NCBI GenBank assembly: GCA_002390745.1
Contig: DGQK01000012.1
Location: forward strand, 1-64,000
Reading direction: 5' to 3'
Origin: Bacteroidetes bacterium UBA4416
GTDB lineage: Bacteria; Bacteroidota; Bacteroidia; B-17B0; Aurantibacillaceae
DNA length: 64,000 bases
Positions 15,922-25,233 of this stretch are shown piece by piece; the first letter of the stretch is position 1; each line of letters opens with the position of its first letter. The notes under the pieces were generated by a model. It saw nothing but the letters and a program-made list of their open reading frames with translations. It made no database searches and was not told where the DNA came from. A program made the translations under genes and the position numbers.

Positions 15922-18468
15922 TTATTTTGCCGGTTGTGGAGGCGTAGGCACCGTTACCGTAATGATCGTTGCCAGTCCCGATTTGGCCTGCGCATGGTTC
16001 GGGTTCAGTTTGAGGCACTCTTCCCAATAGTACTTGGCTTTGTCGTATTTGCCTTTTTGGTAGTAAGCGCCGCCCAGGTTGTAGAAGCCCTCAGGATTCA
16101 GCCTGTCGAGGATGATCGTTTTCCTGAGCTCGTAGATGGCGCTGTCCAGCTGCCCGCGCTGTGCCTTCTGGTAGCCGCGGTTCAGGAGGTCGTTATACAT
16201 CACGATGTAATAGTTTTTCAGGTAAGGATTGTTAGGATACAAATGCTCGGCATGCTTCCAGTAGTAAAGCGCGTCGCGGTCGCGGCCCAGCTTGTAGCTT
16301 CCCAGTCCTAAGTTGAGGTAGCCGTTCACATAGCGCGGGTGAAGCTCTACGGCGTGTTTCAGGTATTTGATCCCTTTCTCCAACGATTCGGTGCGCTTGG
16401 CCACGAAGTTTTTGGTATCCGATAGATCGATGTAACGCGCGCCCGCATTACCCAATACGAGTACGGAGTTCGGTACCGTTTCCACATCTTTTAAGAAGAG
16501 CGTGATATCGTTCTTCCAATCCCAGTTGCGCTCCCAGGTTTTGCAGCCGTATAGGATGGTCATCACACCCAGAAGGCCCAGGAAACCTACGCGTTTGGCT
16601 GTTAAAGACATAGAATCCGGGAGCTTCTCGAAGCCTTTCAGGATAAGCCATGCGAAGGCAATCACGAATCCGATGGTGGAGTGGAACAACAGACGCTCAC
16701 CCATGGTAGCGCCGATATCCATCAGAATGTTGCCGATCATTAACAGGAAGGCAAAGTAAATCAGGATCGCAAAACCGAGGATGTGCTTTTTATAAGCCAG
16801 CCATAAGCCCGCCACTCCTAAGCCGATGTGCAGGAATAACGAAAGCAGGGTATCCCAGCTGGTCCAGTTCCTGAACTCGATGGTGTTGTAGGAGTAATCG
16901 GAAGACAATGGGTGCGGGAACCAGCAAAGCACAAAATACTTCAGCAGCACGAACACTTTCGTGGCCCATTGCTCGGCCTGGCTGGCCAGTAAGTAAGGGT
17001 TGTTGAGGATCTCCGTATCCGGAACGCCCGGCTTCAGCTTCACGGCCACAAGCCTCATGCCCAGGTAGAACAGGGTTACAAAATACAGCCAGCTCATAAG
17101 GGTCTGGAAGTTCTTTTGCTTGAAGGATTTGCTGATGATGAACACGCCCACAACGAGGTACAGGAACGGAAAGAGCCAGTAGCTCATGTTTGGCTTATGA
17201 TTCGGGTTCGGGTTGATGTCCGATTTGTATTTGATGTACAGCATGAACACCGCCGAGAGGAAGAAGGCCAGCAGGGTGAGGCCAACGGTCATCAGGTGAG
17301 GCTTGATGTCGTATTCTTTCTTATAGAAAATGTACATGCCCGCAGGGATCAGGGCCAGCAGCGTTACCGCATACTCCTTGGATAGGAGCGACAGGAAAAA
17401 GCAGAAGGATGCCCAGAGCAACAGCTCCGATTTGCTGTACTTCTGGTTCTTGAAGAAGGTCAGGTAGGAGCGGTAAATAACCATGCCGGCAATCGCAATG
17501 GATGGTGCCATCACCGCCACACCGCTTTTCCTCATCAGGTAAAGCATAAAGCCCGATACCAGCACCACGATCACGAAGTAGATCTTTTTCAGCTCGGCAG
17601 AAGTGCCGTCAAAAAAGCCCGGTGTTTTGAGGTACTTGTCGTACTCCGTGTACTTAAAGGAATAGAAGAAGGTAAGGGAAATAAAGATCAGGGAGAAGAT
17701 CTCATCCCGGCTTTTCACATTGGCAATCACCTCCGTATGCAGCGGGTGCATCAGGAAGAGCAGGGCCGATAAAAAGGCAAGGTCTTTATAATCGCTGAAA
17801 ATGCAGGTGCTCAGGAAGAGGTAGAACAGCATGATGCCGATGATGAAGGTCACAATATTCACGCCGTGCCTGATGGAGGCATCTTTCACCTGGCAGTCCA
17901 CCTCGTTGATGATGCCGTCGTCATTAATATCTTCGCTGTCGAGGTCGGGCTTGCCGTTCTCATTCAGGTCCCAGCAGTTCAGGCACTCGTTCTGGTCAAC
18001 TACACCGTTGCCGTTGACGTCGTTCCATTTGTTGTATTCGGCTTTGTAAGGATCGATGTTCTTATCGATGACGCCGTTCATGTTTTTGTCTTCGGTAGCC
18101 GTGTAGTTCCCGGTGGGGTAGATTCCGATGATCTCCTGCTCCATGGCAAAGCTCACCACGGAAAGCGGACGGTAACGGCCACCGGCCAGCTGATCGGTAG
18201 CATGCATCTTACGGTAGAAGCTTTCGTAAGCATCTTTGGTGATGATATCCTTGATGCCGTAAGAACCTTTAATAACGTGGTCGTTCTGGTGAATGATGAT
18301 CCCGTCGTCGAGGGCGTATTCATTGTGGAGAGATGTCAGGTTGAAAATAAGGCCTAAAAGTATAATAACAATATAGGGGATTTTCTGATTTTTGAAAGGA
18401 AAGAAGCGGAAGCCGTTATCCAGTTCGGTAAAAACAGGTTGCTTGTCTGTTACGGTGTTTTTTGCCAT
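15922..18468 (-). CDS. GT-C/TMTC-like membrane glycosyltransferase with TPR tail and calcium-loop insert, copy 1
   Basis: Polytopic membrane protein of 848 residues with roughly ten helices. The first extracytoplasmic loop has the GT-C style acidic pair (NEYALDDG, D54/D55) and GGRYRPLS (96-103), as in TMTC and PMT-like enzymes that use lipid-linked sugars. At about residues 127-192 the loop carries four D-x-N-x-N-G type loops (DKNMNGVID, DVNGNGVVD, DLNENGKPD, DINDDGIIN) with CLNC and one further Cys, an EF-hand or dockerin-like block. The last 200 residues are TPR repeats (YVNGYLNLGLGSYKLGRDRDAL, PEGFYNLGGAYYQKGKYDKAKYYW). Substrate unknown. A near-copy lies directly upstream. Confidence 0.8.
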   Translation of the reverse strand: MAKNTVTDKQPVFTELDNGFRFFPFKNQKIPYIVIILLGLIFNLTSLHNEYALDDGIIIHQNDHVIKGSYGIKDIITKDAYESFYRKMHATDQLAGGRYRPLSVVSFAMEQEIIGIYPTGNYTATEDKNMNGVIDKNIDPYKAEYNKWNDVNGNGVVDQNECLNCWDLNENGKPDLDSEDINDDGIINEVDCQVKDASIRHGVNIVTFIIGIMLFYLFLSTCIFSDYKDLAFLSALLFLMHPLHTEVIANVKSRDEIFSLIFISLTFFYSFKYTEYDKYLKTPGFFDGTSAELKKIYFVIVVLVSGFMLYLMRKSGVAVMAPSIAIAGMVIYRSYLTFFKNQKYSKSELLLWASFCFFLSLLSKEYAVTLLALIPAGMYIFYKKEYDIKPHLMTVGLTLLAFFLSAVFMLYIKYKSDINPNPNHKPNMSYWLFPFLYLVVGVFIISKSFKQKNFQTLMSWLYFVTLFYLGMRLVAVKLKPGVPDTEILNNPYLLASQAEQWATKVFVLLKYFVLCWFPHPLSSDYSYNTIEFRNWTSWDTLLSLFLHIGLGVAGLWLAYKKHILGFAILIYFAFLLMIGNILMDIGATMGERLLFHSTIGFVIAFAWLILKGFEKLPDSMSLTAKRVGFLGLLGVMTILYGCKTWERNWDWKNDITLFLKDVETVPNSVLVLGNAGARYIDLSDTKNFVAKRTESLEKGIKYLKHAVELHPRYVNGYLNLGLGSYKLGRDRDALYYWKHAEHLYPNNPYLKNYYIVMYNDLLNRGYQKAQRGQLDSAIYELRKTIILDRLNPEGFYNLGGAYYQKGKYDKAKYYWEECLKLNPNHAQAKSGLATIITVTVPTPPQPAK

Positions 18469-18552
18469 ATTTAGATGTTATTACACAAATATACTTAAAT
18501 CCTGAAAAAAATGATTTTCAGCCTATAAAAAATCACTAAAATGAGTAAACCG
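18469..18552. repeat. Duplicated upstream block of the GT-C genes (copy 1)
   Basis: Shares ATATTTAGATGTTATTA next to the start codon and AAAATGAGTAAA about 73 nt further with the region before copy 2 (21269-21350, where that spacing is 75 nt). The equal spacing shows that the duplication took the upstream non-coding DNA along with the gene. The rest up to 18721 (about 170 nt) contains no feature I recognise; a 65-codon open frame there has no protein-like character. Confidence 0.65.
18486..18493 (-). promoter_or_regulatory. -7 box of GT-C copy 1
   Basis: TATATTTG on the minus strand matches TAnnTTTG and ends 17 nt before the ATG at 18468. The matching place before copy 2 reads differently and has lost (or never had) the box. 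No clear -33 partner is seen. Confidence 0.5.
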
Positions 18553-18721
18553 CGCACTTGGTTTATTGTTGCTGTTCATTTTTACGCTCACCCGCATCCT
18601 GGCAGCCAGGCCCGCTAATCCTGGCCCCTGCTTATACCCATCACTGAGCCCGCACAGAATTACTATTGAAACGGAGTAAAAATACCCCTCATTGATCCTG
18701 AGGAGTTTTCTCTTCCTCATG

Positions 18722-21268
18722 TTATTTCGGCTGTTTGCTTGCCGGTACCCTTACTGTAACAATCGTAGCCAATCCGGATTTGGCCTGTGTATGGTTCGGG
18801 TTTAGCTTCAGGCACTCCTCCCAATAGTATTTGGCTTTGTCATAGTTTCTTTTCTGATAATACGCTGCGCCGAGGTTATAGAAGCCTTCCGGATTCAGGC
18901 GGTCGATGATAATGGTTTTCCTCAGTTCGTAGATGGCGCTGTCGAGTTGCCCGCGTTGTGCCTTTTGGTAACCGCGGTTGAGGAGGTCATTATACATCAG
19001 GGTATAGTAAGCTGTCAGATAGGGATTGCCCGGATAGAAGTGCTCCACATGTTTCCAGTAATAAATTGCATCGCGATCGCGGCCCAACCGGTAGCTGCCC
19101 AAGCCTAAGTTGAGGTAGCCGTTCACGTAGCGTGGGTGAAGCTCCACAGCATGTTTCAGGTAGTTGATCCCTTTCTCCAACATTTCTGTTCGTTTGTTTA
19201 CAAAATCTTTGGTTATCGCTAAATCAATGCAACGTGCGCCCGCGTTGCCAAGCACCAATACCGAGTTAGGGACGGTTTCCACATCTTTCAGAAAAAGTGT
19301 GGCGTCATTTTTCCAGTCCGCGTTCCGCTCCCAGGTTTTACATCCGTATAGCACCGTCATAATGCCCAGTACACCTAAGAAGCCCACCCGCCTGGTCATG
19401 AATGATATAGAATCCGGAAGCTTCTCAAAGCCTTTCAGGATGAGCCAGGCGAAGGCAATGACGAATCCGATGGTGGAGTGGAACAGCAATCGCTCGCCCA
19501 TCGTGGCACCGATATCCATCAGAATGTTGCCGATCATTAACAGGAAGGCGAAGTAAATCAGGATCGCAAAGCCGAGGATATGCTTTTTGTAAGTTAGCCA
19601 CAAGCCGGTTAAACCTAAGGCGATGTGCAGGAATAAGGACAGGAGGGTATCCCAGCTCGACCAGTTTCTGAACCCGATGGTATTAAAGGAATAATCGGAA
19701 GACAAAGGATGTGGGAACCAGCAGAGTGCAAAATACTTCAGCAACACGAATACCTTCGTGGCCCATTGCTCAGCCTGGCTCGCCAGTAAATAGGGGTTGT
19801 TGAGGATCTCCGTATTGGGAACGCCCGGCTTCAGCGTCACGGCCACGAGCCTCATACCAAGATAGAATAGGGTCACAAAGTATAGCCAGCTCATCAGTGT
19901 CGGGAAATTTTTCCGGCTCATGGTTTTACTGATGATGAACACGCCCACAACGAGGTACAGGAAAGGGAAAAGCCAATAGCTGAAATTCGCCTTATGATTT
20001 GGATTCGGGTCAATATCCGATTTGTACTTGATGTAGATCATAAAAACGGCACAAAGGAAAAAAGCCAATAAAGCAAATCCCGCATTCCTAAGTTCGGGTT
20101 TGATGTCGTACGGTTTCTTATAGAAAATATACATTCCCGCAGGAATTAATGCCAGGAGGGTTACCGCATATTCTTTGGACAAAAGCGCCATAAAGAAGCA
20201 GAAGGCGGCCCAGAGCAAAAGTTCGGATTTACTGTATTTCTGATTCTTAAAGAAAGTCCGGAAGGAGCGGTAGATAATCATACCGGCAATACCGATGGAT
20301 GGAATCATCACCGCCGCGCCGCTCTTCCTCATCAGGTAGAGCATAAAGCCGGAGATCAATACGACGATCACAAAGTAAAATTTTTTCAGCCCGGCAGAAG
20401 TTCCGTCAAAAAAGCCCGGTGTTTTGAGGTACTTATCGTACTCTGCATACTTAAAGGAATAGAAGAAGGTAAGGGAGATAAAGATCAGGGAGAAGATCTC
20501 GTCCCGGCTTTTTACATTGGCAACAACTTCGGTGTGTAAAGGATGCATCAGGAATAGCAAGGCCGATAAAAAAGCGAGGTCTTTATAATCGCTGAAAATA
20601 CAGGTGCTCAGGAAGAGGTAGAACAGCATGATGCCGATGATGAAGGTCACGATATTCACGCCATGGCGGATGGAAGCATCTTTTACCTGGCAGTCTGTTT
20701 CACTCACAATGCCATCCTGGTTGATGTCTTCACTGTCGAGGTCCGGCTTGCCGTTCTCGTTTAAATCCCAGCAGTTCACACATTCGTTGTGGTCAACCAT
20801 GCCATTGCCGTTGAGGTCGTTCCATTTGTTGTATTCGGCTTTGTAGGGATCGGCATGCTTATCGATCACACCGTTCCTGTTTTTATCTTCGGTAGCGGTG
20901 TAGCTTCCGGTTGGATAGACGCCGATGAGTTCCTGTTCCAGTGTAAAGCTCACCACGGAAAGCGGGCGGTAGCGTCCGCCTGCCAGCTGGTCGGAGGCAT
21001 GCATCTTACGGTAAAAACTTTCATAGGCATCTTTGGTAAGAATATCCTTGATGCCGTGAGAACCTTTCAGCACGTGATCGTTCTGATGAATGATGATCCC
21101 GTCATCGAGCGCGTACTCATTGTGCAACGACGTCAGGTTGAAAATAAGTCCTAACAGTATAATCACAATGTAAGGGGCTTTCTGGTTTTTAAATGGGAAG
21201 AAGCGGAAATGAGCCGTGTTCGCCCCGGTAAAAACAGCTTGTTTGTCGGTTACGATGATTTTTGCCAT
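18722..21268 (-). CDS. GT-C/TMTC-like membrane glycosyltransferase with TPR tail and calcium-loop insert, copy 2
   Basis: Tandem paralogue of the preceding entry with the same length (848 residues), the same helices, DD pair (EYALDDG), GGRYRPLS and TPR tail. The insert is kept but has drifted: DKNRNGVID, DLNGNGMVD, DLNENGKPD, DINQDGIVS, again with CVNC. Most changes lie in the N-terminal 25 residues and in loops, while the membrane core is almost unchanged, so both copies are probably functional. The downstream gap to copy 1 has no strong terminator; cotranscription is possible. The divergent kinase starts 82 nt upstream. Confidence 0.8.
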   Translation of the reverse strand: MAKIIVTDKQAVFTGANTAHFRFFPFKNQKAPYIVIILLGLIFNLTSLHNEYALDDGIIIHQNDHVLKGSHGIKDILTKDAYESFYRKMHASDQLAGGRYRPLSVVSFTLEQELIGVYPTGSYTATEDKNRNGVIDKHADPYKAEYNKWNDLNGNGMVDHNECVNCWDLNENGKPDLDSEDINQDGIVSETDCQVKDASIRHGVNIVTFIIGIMLFYLFLSTCIFSDYKDLAFLSALLFLMHPLHTEVVANVKSRDEIFSLIFISLTFFYSFKYAEYDKYLKTPGFFDGTSAGLKKFYFVIVVLISGFMLYLMRKSGAAVMIPSIGIAGMIIYRSFRTFFKNQKYSKSELLLWAAFCFFMALLSKEYAVTLLALIPAGMYIFYKKPYDIKPELRNAGFALLAFFLCAVFMIYIKYKSDIDPNPNHKANFSYWLFPFLYLVVGVFIISKTMSRKNFPTLMSWLYFVTLFYLGMRLVAVTLKPGVPNTEILNNPYLLASQAEQWATKVFVLLKYFALCWFPHPLSSDYSFNTIGFRNWSSWDTLLSLFLHIALGLTGLWLTYKKHILGFAILIYFAFLLMIGNILMDIGATMGERLLFHSTIGFVIAFAWLILKGFEKLPDSISFMTRRVGFLGVLGIMTVLYGCKTWERNADWKNDATLFLKDVETVPNSVLVLGNAGARCIDLAITKDFVNKRTEMLEKGINYLKHAVELHPRYVNGYLNLGLGSYRLGRDRDAIYYWKHVEHFYPGNPYLTAYYTLMYNDLLNRGYQKAQRGQLDSAIYELRKTIIIDRLNPEGFYNLGAAYYQKRNYDKAKYYWEECLKLNPNHTQAKSGLATIVTVRVPASKQPK

Positions 21269-21350
21269 ATTTAGATGTTATTAGATTAATAGAAATGCGT
21301 TAACGTTGTGGGCGCGGGTTCAATTATTAAAAAATAGTTAAAATGAGTAA

Positions 21351-24300
21351 ATGGCTTTACGAATGCTGACATTCAAGCGCCCTTTGAATCTGTACCTGCT
21401 GCTCGCTTTTGCGCTCCTGTGCGCTTTGGTGGCAGTGATCATTAATCACACCAACAGCTATACCACCACCGAGCTGGCCGCTATGGCTGAGTTAAAATTG
21501 CACCAGAAAGAACAGCAGGCCCAAAAGTACATAAGTGGAGTGGGCAAAATGCTGAAGGATAATAAGCCCGGCGAACTCTTTAAGGTCTATAACGGAAGTA
21601 TTTCCGATCTCTACAAGAACGAAGGCATTGCGATGTATGTTTATAATAACGACAGCCTCGTTTTCTGGTCGGATAACCAGCCGGCCGTCGATCTTTACGA
21701 ATATGCCAGAGCCTCCAACAGTTATTACTTCACTACGGAGTCCTTGCCCGAAACCCGGTCAGAGCAGGATACCAGCCGCTTCAACGTTCAGCTGATCCGG
21801 ATCCGCAACGGCTGGTATGAGTGCATCCGCCAGAGAGACAGCAGCAATCCGCATTGCACGGTAGCAGCCCTCATCCTCATCAAGGGCGAATACGATTTCG
21901 AGAACAGCTACATCAATAATAATTTCAGCAAGTGGATCGGCCTTCCGGCCAACACCATGCTCACCACGGATTTCAACTACGCCAATCCGCCTATTAAATC
22001 CATGTTTGGCAAAACCCTGTTTGAGATCAGCAGGAACGATGGCGTTTTTAAAGACAGAAGCGTCAACACCTACGCCATCATACTGGCCATCCTGTCGGGC
22101 TTTTCCTTTTTCTTCTTCTTCTTTCTATGCCTCAGGAATAAGATCAGGAACAAGATCGTGCTCCTGCTGGTCTTCTCGTCAGTGTGTTTTATTGTGCGCA
22201 CTGCCATGATCTGGTTCAAGTTCCCGGCGATCTTCTACAACAGCATGCTGTACGATGCCAACGTTTTTGCGGATGCCTCTGCCTTTTATTTTTCCTACAT
22301 GGGCGATGTTGTCTTCAACAGCGTTCTCATCTTTATGGTGGCAGTATTCATTTACAAACTCGATTACGACTTTACCAGGAAGAGCAGGGCATTCAACCTG
22401 ACGGCCCTTTTCTTCGCCACGTTTTATACGCTCTACCTGTACTTTAATATCCCTATCCTGATCGATAGCCTTGTCAACAACTCCACCATCTCCTACAACA
22501 TTAACGACCTTTTCAACTTCCGGTGGCTCAGCCTGCTCGGGCTTTTGTCGGTGGCCCTGCTTTTCTTCTCCTTCTACCTGGTAGCGGAGAAAACCATTGT
22601 AAGCCTCCTGGCCAATGGCAAGCTGAATACATTTTACAACAGCCTGTTCTTTGTCACCGTCGCATTAACGCTCCTTCTTGTGCACTACCTGCACCTGAGC
22701 TATTCCTGCTACCTTTGGCCGGTGCCCCTGCTGGTGATTTCCTATTTCCTGAGGAAATACAAAGCATCGTACAACTTCATCAATACAGGGCTTATTATCC
22801 TCGTGTCCACCCTCATTGCCTTCACTCTGTTCAATAAATACGAAGAGCTGAACAGGCAGCGTACCTACAATGCCTTGTCGCTGAACCTCACCGACCGGCA
22901 GGATGTGATCGCGGAAAATGAATTTACAAAGATCATCAGCTCTATACAAAACGATGCGAAGCTTAAAAACCTGCTTTCGCTGTTGCCGCTGAGTGCCGAG
23001 CAGATCGAGCAGCGCATCAGGCAGGTGAATTTCAGCGGCTACTTCGAACGCTACGAGGTAACAATGGCCATGTTCCAGGGCGATACCGCCTCAGTCCTTA
23101 AATCGACTGAGGATGCCCGTTACGATGAAGCGTATTTTGTAAGGCAGATCGATAACCACGGCTTCCAGACCATCAGCGATAACCTTTACTTCATCGATAA
23201 AGACAGAAAGCGCATTCGCTATATCGCTGAGATCGATATTGAGGACATGAGCAAAAATCCGGAGAAAATGTTTCGCCTTTACCTGCAGCTGGAGCCTAAG
23301 CTGGCGGTGAACCTGGGGGCTTTTCCCGACCTGCTGCTCGATAAATCCATTGAGAGCAAGCTGCAGTCCACCAATATTTCCTACGCCGTCTACGAGTCGG
23401 ATAAGTTATTGACCGCTCACGGAGAATACGAGTATCCCTTGTTCCAGGACAAAGCAATTTTCGATCTTGATAAAGAATACCAGCATTACAGGTACAGCTA
23501 TCAGAACAATGTGGATGTGATCATCAGCGATAAGCGTTCCGGCTTCTGGCAGGCATTTACCTACAATTCCTATCTGTTCCTTTTCTTTTCGCTCATTGTC
23601 CTGTGCGCGGTGTTGTTCAACTCGGTGGTGGTGAACGGCATCAACAACCTCAATTCACTCAATATCCGCATCCAGTTTATCTTTGTATCGGTGGTTATTC
23701 TCTCGTTGGCGGGTGTGGTGCTCGGAACCGTTTGGATCGTGAACTCTCAGTTCGAAAGCAAGAACGAAAAGGAGCTGCTTGCCAAATCGCGCTCGGTGCT
23801 TCGCGAGCTTAAGAACAATACAGGCGACCTCGACAAGCTCGATGCCTCTTACCGCGACTATATGGCTTATTCCCTGAAAAAGCTGGCCCTGATGTTCGGG
23901 AGCGATATCTCTGTGTTTACAAAGAGAGGCAGCCTCTATGCGACCTCGCAGCCTGCTATTTACGACCAGGGGCTGATGTCGCGTTTCATGAACCCGGATG
24001 CCTTTAGCTATTTCTCGCGTCGCCTCAGCGCCAGCTACACGCACCGCGAAAGCATCGGCTCGCTGAAATACCTGTCGGCCTATATTCCTTTCTATAATAA
24101 AAACGACAGGCTCCTCGGCTACATAAACCTGCCTTACTTTGCACGGCAGAAAGACCTCGAGAAAGAGCTTACCGCTTACCTCACCACGCTCATCAATATC
24201 TACACCATCCTCTTTGTGATCACCACCATGATCGCGCTCCTCCTCTCAAACCTGCTCACCAAGCCACTTCGGATCATCCGCCAGCAGATCTCCAACATCA

Positions 24301-25094
24301 AGTTCGGGAGCCGCAACGAGTCCATCGACTGGAAAGGCGATGACGAGATCGGCCAGCTGGTGAAGGAATACAATAACATGTTGCTGAAGCTGGAAAAAAA
24401 TTCGGAGCTCCTGGCCCAGTCGGAGAGGGAAAGTGCCTGGCGTGAAATGGCGAAGCAGGTGGCGCACGAGATCAAGAACCCGCTCACTCCCATGAAGCTT
24501 AATATCCAGCACCTGCAGCGGATCGCCCTCAATAACCCCGACGACATGGCGGAGCGCGTGAACAAGGTATCCGAAGTCCTTATCGAGCAGATCGATACGC
24601 TGTCGCACATTGCCACCGAATTTTCCAACTTTGCCAAATTGCCGAAAACAAATCCCGAGCTTGTCAATGTGAACGAAGTGCTGAAGAATGTGGCGCACCT
24701 TTTCAAGCAGAATACCGAGTGCGAGATCAAACTCTACATCACCCAGTCGCAATTCATCATTGCCGACCGCGAACAGTGCCTCCGTATTTTCACCAACCTC
24801 CTGAAGAATGCGGAGCAGGCCATACCCGCCGGCCGGCAGGGAAAAATAGAGATCATCACATTCTCCAACGAGAATGAAGTCATCATTAAGATCCGCGATA
24901 ACGGTTGTGGCATTCCGGATGATCTGAAGTCAAGGATGTTTACACCGAACTTCACCACTAAAACCACCGGTACAGGCCTTGGTTTGGCCATGGTGAAAAA
25001 TTACATCAGCTCCTTCGGTGGAGTCATTTCCTTTGAAACCGTGGTGAACGAGGGCACCACATTTACCATCAGCCTGCCCAAAGCAAACGCATAG
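21351..25094 (+). CDS. Large NtrY-like sensor histidine kinase
   Basis: Membrane kinase of 1247 residues. Helix 1 (about 13-31) precedes a first periplasmic domain to about 240; several helices follow to about 500; a second soluble part (about 505-735) lies before two helices (740-762, 771-797); a third sensor segment (about 800-940) is followed by a last helix (946-966). Then come HAMP (LLTKPLRIIRQQ), HisKA with H1039 in AHEIKNPLTPMKLNIQHL, and HATPase (FTNLLKNAEQAI, RDNGCGIP, TTGTGLGLAMVKN). The AHEIKNPLTPMK wording is typical of NtrY relatives. No response regulator is adjacent. It is divergent from GT-C copy 2 and the ATG lies at the edge of the block duplicated with the GT-C genes; ATG 21363 is an alternative start. 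Confidence 0.88.
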   Translation: MALRMLTFKRPLNLYLLLAFALLCALVAVIINHTNSYTTTELAAMAELKLHQKEQQAQKYISGVGKMLKDNKPGELFKVYNGSISDLYKNEGIAMYVYNNDSLVFWSDNQPAVDLYEYARASNSYYFTTESLPETRSEQDTSRFNVQLIRIRNGWYECIRQRDSSNPHCTVAALILIKGEYDFENSYINNNFSKWIGLPANTMLTTDFNYANPPIKSMFGKTLFEISRNDGVFKDRSVNTYAIILAILSGFSFFFFFFLCLRNKIRNKIVLLLVFSSVCFIVRTAMIWFKFPAIFYNSMLYDANVFADASAFYFSYMGDVVFNSVLIFMVAVFIYKLDYDFTRKSRAFNLTALFFATFYTLYLYFNIPILIDSLVNNSTISYNINDLFNFRWLSLLGLLSVALLFFSFYLVAEKTIVSLLANGKLNTFYNSLFFVTVALTLLLVHYLHLSYSCYLWPVPLLVISYFLRKYKASYNFINTGLIILVSTLIAFTLFNKYEELNRQRTYNALSLNLTDRQDVIAENEFTKIISSIQNDAKLKNLLSLLPLSAEQIEQRIRQVNFSGYFERYEVTMAMFQGDTASVLKSTEDARYDEAYFVRQIDNHGFQTISDNLYFIDKDRKRIRYIAEIDIEDMSKNPEKMFRLYLQLEPKLAVNLGAFPDLLLDKSIESKLQSTNISYAVYESDKLLTAHGEYEYPLFQDKAIFDLDKEYQHYRYSYQNNVDVIISDKRSGFWQAFTYNSYLFLFFSLIVLCAVLFNSVVVNGINNLNSLNIRIQFIFVSVVILSLAGVVLGTVWIVNSQFESKNEKELLAKSRSVLRELKNNTGDLDKLDASYRDYMAYSLKKLALMFGSDISVFTKRGSLYATSQPAIYDQGLMSRFMNPDAFSYFSRRLSASYTHRESIGSLKYLSAYIPFYNKNDRLLGYINLPYFARQKDLEKELTAYLTTLINIYTILFVITTMIALLLSNLLTKPLRIIRQQISNIKFGSRNESIDWKGDDEIGQLVKEYNNMLLKLEKNSELLAQSERESAWREMAKQVAHEIKNPLTPMKLNIQHLQRIALNNPDDMAERVNKVSEVLIEQIDTLSHIATEFSNFAKLPKTNPELVNVNEVLKNVAHLFKQNTECEIKLYITQSQFIIADREQCLRIFTNLLKNAEQAIPAGRQGKIEIITFSNENEVIIKIRDNGCGIPDDLKSRMFTPNFTTKTTGTGLGLAMVKNYISSFGGVISFETVVNEGTTFTISLPKANA

Positions 25095-25233
25095 AAGTCC
25101 GGCGTTGAAGGCAACGCAGGAATACCTGGCCGCCTGTTGCTGCATGTTGCAGGGATTTACTTTTAGCGATGCTCCTCAGAGCTGGCCAGGTTTAAAATTT
25201 CCGGTAAAAGCCAGGGCTTTCTGCAGGCAGCCA
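25095..25233. other. Convergent intergenic gap with weak inverted repeat
   Basis: 139 nt between the kinase and the WG-repeat gene. ACCTGGCC (25124-25131) can pair with GGCCAGGT (25184-25191) over a 52-nt loop; a T run is not close enough to call a terminator. Confidence 0.3.

Noticed and set aside
18523..18720. 65-codon minus-strand frame between the two GT-C genes
   Set aside because: No protein-like pattern, and it overlaps the duplicated non-coding block.
25124..25191. Terminator between the large kinase and the WG-repeat gene
   Set aside because: The 8-nt arms are 52 nt apart and no T run follows either arm.
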